Notes under the pieces: model-generated
Told to the model about the DNA's origin: nothing
Seen by the model: only the letters and a program-made list of their open reading frames with translations
Database searches by the model: none
Translations under genes and position numbers: made by a program
Assembly: GCA_021299675.1 (NCBI GenBank)
Contig: JAJTIF010000396.1
Span: forward strand, 1-9,927
Source of the DNA: Pseudomonadota bacterium
Lineage (GTDB): Bacteria > Bdellovibrionota > Bacteriovoracia > Bacteriovoracales > Bacteriovoracaceae
Direction: 5' to 3'
Length of the DNA stretch: 9,927 nt
Shown: positions 6,229-9,927 of the stretch, in pieces
Layout: each line of letters opens with the position of its first letter
Position numbering within the stretch: position 1 is the first letter of the stretch

Positions 6229-6822
6229 GGTCCAGTGATTCATCTGCTCGATGATCAATTCGATGGAGAGGGACGTCAGCCAGGTGAACACCAGCGCATA
6301 GAAAATTCCAGCCACGACGAGTACGAAATCTTCCTCCAGAAGTCCTAGTGTGGTACAGAAGATCCCAATTGCGGGCAGGAAATTACTTCCGATCACTGGC
6401 AGAGGAAGAGAGAGAAAGAGTGCCAGTCCCACAAGCGTGATGCCAGACAGGATGCGCACTAATCTAAAGTGCGTCAGTTCTTTTCCTGCTCCTGTAATCA
6501 TCCAGCTCAACCAAGGATAGATTTTCTGACTGACCCAAATAAACTTCTCCACCAGTTGTGGTGAGAGAGTCAGCGAGCGCATTCTTTGAGTCAGGATGGG
6601 CTTATTAAAAAAGATTAAGCCTATACCTTGAAGCACAATCACGAAGCCTAGCACGGTTGAGATGCCAGGGAGGGGAATGGGCTGCAGGAAAGGAAGCACG
6701 GAGATGAGGCTGAGGAAAACAAGGCCTTTGGATTTCAGCTTATCAGCGATCTCCCCGAGGGTGACTTCTTTATCATCCAGCAGGGCCTTGACCTCACGTA
6801 AAAATATACTTTCTTTTTTCAC
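6220..6822 (-). CDS. ExoD-family membrane protein
   Basis: A 200-residue protein. A soluble N-terminal helix pair (residues 1-32, LREVKALLDDKEVTLGEIADKL) is followed by hydrophobic segments at about 34-48, 52-72, 123-145 and 147-185. The PFLQPIPLPGISTVLG turn (44-59) and the later LPLPVIGSNFLPAIGI repeat (139-154) are hallmarks of the ExoD family (PF06055), named after a Rhizobium gene affecting exopolysaccharide; the biochemical role is not established. Translation starts at GTG: the frame has a stop two codons upstream, and only a weak GAG-type ribosome binding site is seen. The gene is convergent with the small lipoprotein and divergent from the TerC gene, so it is probably a single transcript with a promoter in 6823-6907. 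Confidence 0.85.
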   Translation of the reverse strand: MKKESIFLREVKALLDDKEVTLGEIADKLKSKGLVFLSLISVLPFLQPIPLPGISTVLGFVIVLQGIGLIFFNKPILTQRMRSLTLSPQLVEKFIWVSQKIYPWLSWMITGAGKELTHFRLVRILSGITLVGLALFLSLPLPVIGSNFLPAIGIFCTTLGLLEEDFVLVVAGIFYALVFTWLTSLSIELIIEQMNHWTLF

Positions 6823-6907
6823 AATTCACTCATCGATTAATTCAAAGATACAATTTGCTCTATTTAATCTAGAGTAGTTGAAACATTTAGACCATGAGGA
6901 TTTCGTT
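6823..6907. promoter_or_regulatory. Divergent promoter region, ExoD-like / TerC
   Basis: Eighty-five A+T-rich bases separate two divergent genes, so both promoters should lie here. On the plus strand GAGGA at 6896-6900, seven bases before ATG 6908, is the ribosome binding site of the TerC gene. A possible -10 TTTAAT near 6862 has only a poor -35 partner, and no exact promoter is called. The region is too short to hold a yybP-ykoY manganese riboswitch. Confidence 0.45.
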
Positions 6908-7822
6908 ATGGAAACGTCACCAGCAATTTGGGCAGGATTTATCGGATTCGTCTTTTTACTCCTGGCCGTGGATCTCGGTGTCTTTCACAAGAAATCCCAT
7001 ACTGTCAGCTTTAAGGAGTCCATCATCTGGTCCGCGGTGTGGATCGCTTTAGCGATGGTCTTTAGTTTAGTTATTCTGCAGTGGCGAGGTGAGGCGGATT
7101 TCATGCTTTTCATCACTGGATACGTGATCGAAAAGTCACTTTCAGTGGATAATCTCTTCGTCTTCTTACTGATTTTTTCCTACTTCAAGACTCCCAACCA
7201 ATACCAGCATAAGATTCTGTTTTACGGGATTTTGGGTGCACTTATCATGCGAGCCCTCTTCATCGGTGCAGGGATTGCGATCATTCAGCAGTTCAGTTGG
7301 GTGATCTACATCTTTGGCGGATTCCTCATCTTCACGGGGCTCAAAATGCTCAAGCCGAACGAGGAAGAGGCTGATTTAGAGAATAACTTTGTCCTCAAGC
7401 TCACGAAGAAAATCATTCCATCAACAGAGAAGATGGACTCGAACCACTTCTTCACTAAAGTGAATGGCAAGTGGCTGGCGACTCCACTTTTTATTACCCT
7501 GATTTTTGTGGAGTTTAGTGATGTGGTTTTCGCCATTGATTCCATTCCGGCGATCATCGGGATTACGACTGATCCCTTCCTGGTCTTCACTTCGAACGTC
7601 TTCGCCATTCTTGGCCTGCGCTCACTCTACTTCGCGCTCAAGGGCTTCTCGGACATGTTCCACTACCTTAAGTATGGGCTAGCGGTGATCCTTGTTTTCA
7701 TCGGAACCAAGATGTGTCTCTCACACTTTTATCACGTCCCCGTCTGGGTCACCATGATGGTGATCTTTGGAGTCTTGATCATTTCAATGGTCGTGAGTAT
7801 TGCTAAGAAAAAGCAGCTCTAG
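6908..7822 (+). CDS. TerC/Alx-family integral membrane protein (probable metal exporter)
   Basis: A 304-residue polytopic membrane protein of the TerC family, close to the Alx subgroup by pattern. An acidic first helix (D22) is followed by EKSLSVDNLFVF (75-86), the segment HKILFYGILGALIMR (101-115), FGGFLIFTGLKML (136-148), a cytoplasmic-type charged loop (about 150-188), then FVEFSDVVFAIDSIPAI (200-216). The acidic residues D81, E202, D205 and D211 lie in membrane segments and are the likely metal-binding site. E. coli Alx has been linked to manganese export, so ion efflux is the best guess. The ATG at 6908 is chosen over an in-frame TTG at 6878 because GAGGA sits seven bases upstream of it. 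Its stop directly abuts the stop of the convergent gene. Confidence 0.9.
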   Translation: METSPAIWAGFIGFVFLLLAVDLGVFHKKSHTVSFKESIIWSAVWIALAMVFSLVILQWRGEADFMLFITGYVIEKSLSVDNLFVFLLIFSYFKTPNQYQHKILFYGILGALIMRALFIGAGIAIIQQFSWVIYIFGGFLIFTGLKMLKPNEEEADLENNFVLKLTKKIIPSTEKMDSNHFFTKVNGKWLATPLFITLIFVEFSDVVFAIDSIPAIIGITTDPFLVFTSNVFAILGLRSLYFALKGFSDMFHYLKYGLAVILVFIGTKMCLSHFYHVPVWVTMMVIFGVLIISMVVSIAKKKQL

Positions 7823-8500
7823 CTAGAAGCGGTACTTAATCTCAACACTCTGATTGCCACCTTTGTCATCAGAGAGATTAGATAAACCTTTGTAGCGCTG
7901 GAGTTTTCCATCAGCCGAGTACCAGACTTCTAGTCTCGGAGCAAAGAGCCGCAAAAAAGCACTCTGGGCTTTGATGACAAACTTCATGAGTCCTGCTTCT
8001 TCGCCTTGGTACTCAACCAGAAAGCTATACCAGTCGAGTTTTCCAGGGATGAGAATGGCGATGGCTAATTTCTTATTCTTAAGCTCACTTAGTTTATCCC
8101 GCATGTAGTAGTGAAGGCCTTGACCTCCGATTACAAGTTTTCCATCCGCAAAATTTGCTGTGATCTTCTCCGTGCGCTCTTTGCCGTCTTTCTTTTTATC
8201 CCACATGATAGCTGTGCCATTTTCCCAGCGCACACCATAGCGATGCCCATCACGCATATCCAGCATTTCGTGTTGGGCATTGGTGAGGCTCAGGGAAAAA
8301 TCACTTTCAAGTGTAGCGATGATCGATTGGTCTGCTCTAAGGTAACTTGTTTTTGCTCTCAGCACTTTGCCCGTATCGTCTTCTTCAATCTCATGCTTTT
8401 CGATATAAACGATTTGTCCGTTTTTGGTGGCATCTCCGTAATGGATCGTTGTTTTGGCTTGTAAGAGTGATAGGGTCGCAAATAATACAAAGCTAAGCAT
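7823..8500 (-). CDS. Secreted conserved protein of unknown function
   Basis: A 225-residue product with a short Sec signal peptide, MLSFVLFATLSLLQA, probably cleaved after Ala15. The mature part is predicted mostly beta by eye: alternating hydrophobic strands, a central GGQGLHYYMRDKL segment (125-137), and a C-terminal LEVWYSADGKLQRYKGLSNLSDDKG (190-214) ending in an aromatic strand IKYRF. The closing pattern resembles uncharacterised periplasmic proteins and is loosely like DUF3108-type folds, but I cannot name the family with confidence. There are no cysteines and no recognisable catalytic motif. The ATG is supported by GGGAGG six bases upstream. The stop codon abuts that of the TerC gene (TAG next to complement CTA), so the pair converge with no spacer. 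Confidence 0.75.
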   Translation of the reverse strand: MLSFVLFATLSLLQAKTTIHYGDATKNGQIVYIEKHEIEEDDTGKVLRAKTSYLRADQSIIATLESDFSLSLTNAQHEMLDMRDGHRYGVRWENGTAIMWDKKKDGKERTEKITANFADGKLVIGGQGLHYYMRDKLSELKNKKLAIAILIPGKLDWYSFLVEYQGEEAGLMKFVIKAQSAFLRLFAPRLEVWYSADGKLQRYKGLSNLSDDKGGNQSVEIKYRF

Positions 8501-8574
8501 AAAGAACCTCCCAAAGGACTTTATGTGATTTTAACACCTTAGCCGAACGAATGGTGAAAAATATTCTGCATCTG

Positions 8575-8602
8575 TTTGAGTCAAGGCAAACTCAGTTATA
8601 CT
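8575..8602 (+). promoter_or_regulatory. Candidate promoter of the four-cysteine protein gene
   Basis: TTTGAG (8575-8580) and TATACT (8597-8602) are 16 bases apart. The -10 hexamer is good and the -35 is poor. Transcription would start near 8609, almost on the AAAGGA ribosome binding site (8608-8613), giving a very short leader. A 5-bp inverted pair TGAGT/ACTCA (8577-8581 / 8590-8594) lies within the spacer. Weak call. Confidence 0.35.
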
Positions 8603-8618
8603 GATCAAAAGGACCTTT

Positions 8619-8933
8619 ATGAAACTCTTCTTACTAAGCGTAATGCTTTTGGTATCTCTCTCTGCTTTGGCGCAATCCCGCACATGTGAAATGACCTCAG
8701 GAGGAAATGCCACTCAGATTAAACTCCTCGCAGCTCCTAGTGGGATGCTGGTTCAGCTCTCCGATGAGGAAGAGCCTGATCAATGTATCGTGGAAGCCTC
8801 GGATGATTTTGATCTACTTGTACGCTGTGGAAGTGGAGACGATGCTACCTTCTTCGGAGTGAGAGGATCTTCCGGGCGTGTCTATGAATCTGCAGGTACG
8901 ATTGCTCAGCTGAGAAAGTGTAAGCGGATTTAG
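8619..8933 (+). CDS. Small secreted four-cysteine protein
   Basis: A 104-residue product with a clear Sec signal peptide, MKLFLLSVMLLVSLSALA, likely cut after Ala18 before Gln. The mature 86 residues contain four cysteines (C23, C56, C70, C101), enough for two disulfides, and an acidic run DEEEPD at 49-54. The layout is strand-like throughout and ends in a basic tail, KCKRI. I recognise no family. The start is firm: AAAGGA lies five bases upstream of the ATG. It is a single gene, divergent from the preceding secreted protein and closed by a strong hairpin terminator shared with the metalloprotease gene. Export to the periplasm or outside is inferred from the signal peptide only. Confidence 0.82.
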   Translation: MKLFLLSVMLLVSLSALAQSRTCEMTSGGNATQIKLLAAPSGMLVQLSDEEEPDQCIVEASDDFDLLVRCGSGDDATFFGVRGSSGRVYESAGTIAQLRKCKRI

Positions 8934-8942
8934 CGAGTAGGC

Positions 8943-8973
8943 AAAAAAAAAGCCGGGACTAAGCCCGGCTTTT
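8943..8973. terminator. Bidirectional intrinsic terminator
   Basis: GCCGGG (8952-8957) and CCCGGC (8964-8969) form a six-pair G/C stem around a 6-base loop, extended by A-T pairs. Nine A's (8943-8951) precede it and four T's (8970-8973) follow. On the minus strand the nine A's read as a T9 tract after the hairpin, so it terminates the metalloprotease gene strongly and the four-cysteine gene less strongly. Confidence 0.92.
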
Positions 8974-8986
8974 GAGAGCGAGAAAA

Positions 8987-9859
8987 TTACTTAGAGGCTT
9001 TGAACCAGCAAGTCGGGCGAAGACCGATCGTCTGGCCAGTTGATCCATGACAGGTCCCTGTCACTTCATCTTTTTGAGAAACATCTTCGTTCATAGGCAT
9101 GTCACAGAGGGCACCTTGGAAGTATGTATCAAGGCGGCACTGGAACGCTGGGTGAGCATTGTTTGTGCGTGAGACAGCTGATCTGTCTGGAGTATCAAAT
9201 TTTGCTTCTGGTTGATTTCTCATAGCCGCGAAGAGGTTTGATACAGAAGCTCCTGCCATCCCTGAACGGATACAGATGTTCTTCTCAGTTTCATCTGAAT
9301 AGATCTCAGAACACTTTTGTGAGAGAGTTGCAGGAATAGTCATGCGGCCGATCACAGCAGCATTGTCTTCGTTAAGGAAAGCCTGGCGAAGACACTTAAG
9401 AGTTGCCCAGTAGTCCGACTGGCCTTCGTTTGAAGCCCAGCTATTGATCCACGGAAAGCCTCCAATCTTAGGGGCACCGCCAATGTGGTGACCGATTTCG
9501 TGACAGATAACGAGGGCAAAACCATCTGTTGTGATTGAAGGGTGACGAGCAAGTCCACCGAACATGTTAACTTGGTAAGTGCTGCCCGAGCGCTGAGCGC
9601 TAGCATTGACGGTACCGTCATCCCACTTACGAGCGATTGAAAGTTTTCCGCCGAGGTTAGCGATAACTGGAGCGTAGATAGCCTCATACTTGTCGATCTC
9701 AGCGTTGAACTGCTCTTGAGTTAAGCCGCCGGCGTTTTTGTCGTCGACAGAGATATACATGTCGTTTTCTGGGAGAAAGCCGCCGGTGCCGTCTTCGAGA
9801 CAGGCGAACACGTTTAAGCTCATTACTAGGGCAAGAATCATCATTGATATTTTGGTCAT
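8987..9859 (-). CDS. Secreted zinc metalloprotease, HEIGH gluzincin type
   Basis: A 290-residue product with a signal peptide ending NVFA-C20; it may be a lipoprotein at Cys20 or be cleaved by signal peptidase I nearby. The zinc motif is HEIGHH (120-125): H120 and H124 would bind zinc with E121 as general base. NEGQSD (144-149) follows 20 residues after H124 and supplies E145 as probable third ligand and D149 as partner, the HExxH...ExxxD arrangement of gluzincins such as thermolysin. Besides C20 there are eight cysteines (119, 156, 183, 196, 241, 252, 270, 284), pointing to up to four disulfides and an exported, stable enzyme. The tail has AHPAFQCRLDTYFQGALC (235-252). AAGGAGGG four bases before the ATG is a strong ribosome binding site. 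The substrate is unknown; degradation of host or environmental protein is inference. Confidence 0.85.
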   Translation of the reverse strand: MTKISMMILALVMSLNVFACLEDGTGGFLPENDMYISVDDKNAGGLTQEQFNAEIDKYEAIYAPVIANLGGKLSIARKWDDGTVNASAQRSGSTYQVNMFGGLARHPSITTDGFALVICHEIGHHIGGAPKIGGFPWINSWASNEGQSDYWATLKCLRQAFLNEDNAAVIGRMTIPATLSQKCSEIYSDETEKNICIRSGMAGASVSNLFAAMRNQPEAKFDTPDRSAVSRTNNAHPAFQCRLDTYFQGALCDMPMNEDVSQKDEVTGTCHGSTGQTIGLRPTCWFKASK

Positions 9860-9927
9860 AAGACCCTCCTTAAGATTGTCCGTAATCTTGTAAAATAAAA
9901 TTGAATGATAATTGTTAAGGAGTTGTC
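9860..9927. promoter_or_regulatory. Leader and promoter region of the metalloprotease gene
   Basis: On the minus strand this A+T-rich stretch holds the strong AAGGAGGG site and, upstream of it, a possible promoter TTAACA with TTTTAC 17 bases away; both hexamers are imperfect. It also contains the 6-bp inverted repeat at 9872-9889, which would lie between promoter and ribosome binding site. The region is cut by the window edge. Confidence 0.4.
9872..9889. repeat. Inverted repeat in the metalloprotease leader
   Basis: AAGATT (9872-9877) and AATCTT (9884-9889) are exact reverse complements around the 6-base loop GTCCGT. It lies immediately upstream of the ribosome binding site of the metalloprotease gene, where it could be an operator or a weak mRNA hairpin. 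At six A/T-rich pairs, chance is quite possible. Confidence 0.45.

Noticed and set aside
6823..6907. Manganese (yybP-ykoY) riboswitch upstream of the TerC/Alx-like gene
   Set aside because: Some Alx/TerC genes have one, but this 85-base gap is too short and shows no matching paired elements.
9900..9920. Fur-box-like half site around TGATAATTG
   Set aside because: Only one half matches the GATAAT-type repeat; in A+T-rich intergenic DNA this is expected by chance.
1..9927. Mobile element, phage or defence island
   Set aside because: No transposase, integrase, terminal repeats, CRISPR repeats, toxin-antitoxin pair or nuclease/helicase genes were seen; the tRNA has no att-like duplicate in the window.

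Overview
The window reads as ordinary chromosome from a Gram-negative bacterium of moderate G+C. It carries many short lipoprotein or Sec signal peptides, tightly packed genes on both strands, and one tRNA. The secreted HEIGHH metalloprotease at the right end and the run of tiny lipoproteins are what I would expect in the Bdellovibrio/Bacteriovorax group (Bdellovibrionota). That placement is inference from gene style only. No phage, insertion sequence, CRISPR array or rRNA was seen.

Layout. (1) 1-1847 (+): the C-terminal ATPase end of a sensor histidine kinase, cut by the window edge. It overlaps by one base a gene for a short, divergent lipoxygenase homologue. (2) 1883-3773 (-): a probable three-gene operon, transcribed right to left. 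It holds a 52-residue lipoprotein with a strong ribosome binding site, a protein of the bacterial archaeo-eukaryotic release factor (baeRF) family, and a lipoprotein related to iota-class carbonic anhydrases (COG4337). (3) 3947-4023 (-): tRNA-Asp(GUC) with encoded CCA and a near-consensus sigma70 promoter. (4) 4146-6228 (+): a translationally coupled operon of an SO_0444/ArsP-type metal efflux permease, a short-chain dehydrogenase and a small lipoprotein. (5) 6220-6822 (-): an ExoD-family membrane protein. (6) 6908-7822 (+): a TerC/Alx-family membrane protein. (7) 7823-8500 (-): a conserved secreted protein of unknown function. (8) 8619-8933 (+): a small secreted four-cysteine protein, ending at a bidirectional terminator shared with (9) 8987-9859 (-): a secreted gluzincin-type metalloprotease.

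How they fit together. Most products are membrane or envelope proteins. Two, the SO_0444-type permease and the TerC/Alx protein, probably move metal ions. The most unusual parts are the lipoxygenase homologue, which lacks the first canonical iron-ligand histidine and ends in Phe instead of Ile, and the iota-carbonic-anhydrase-like lipoprotein, whose HHSS signature reads HKSA. I see no convincing dedicated new multi-gene system. The kinase-lipoxygenase pair and the lipoprotein-baeRF-carbonic anhydrase operon are the best candidates for new biology.
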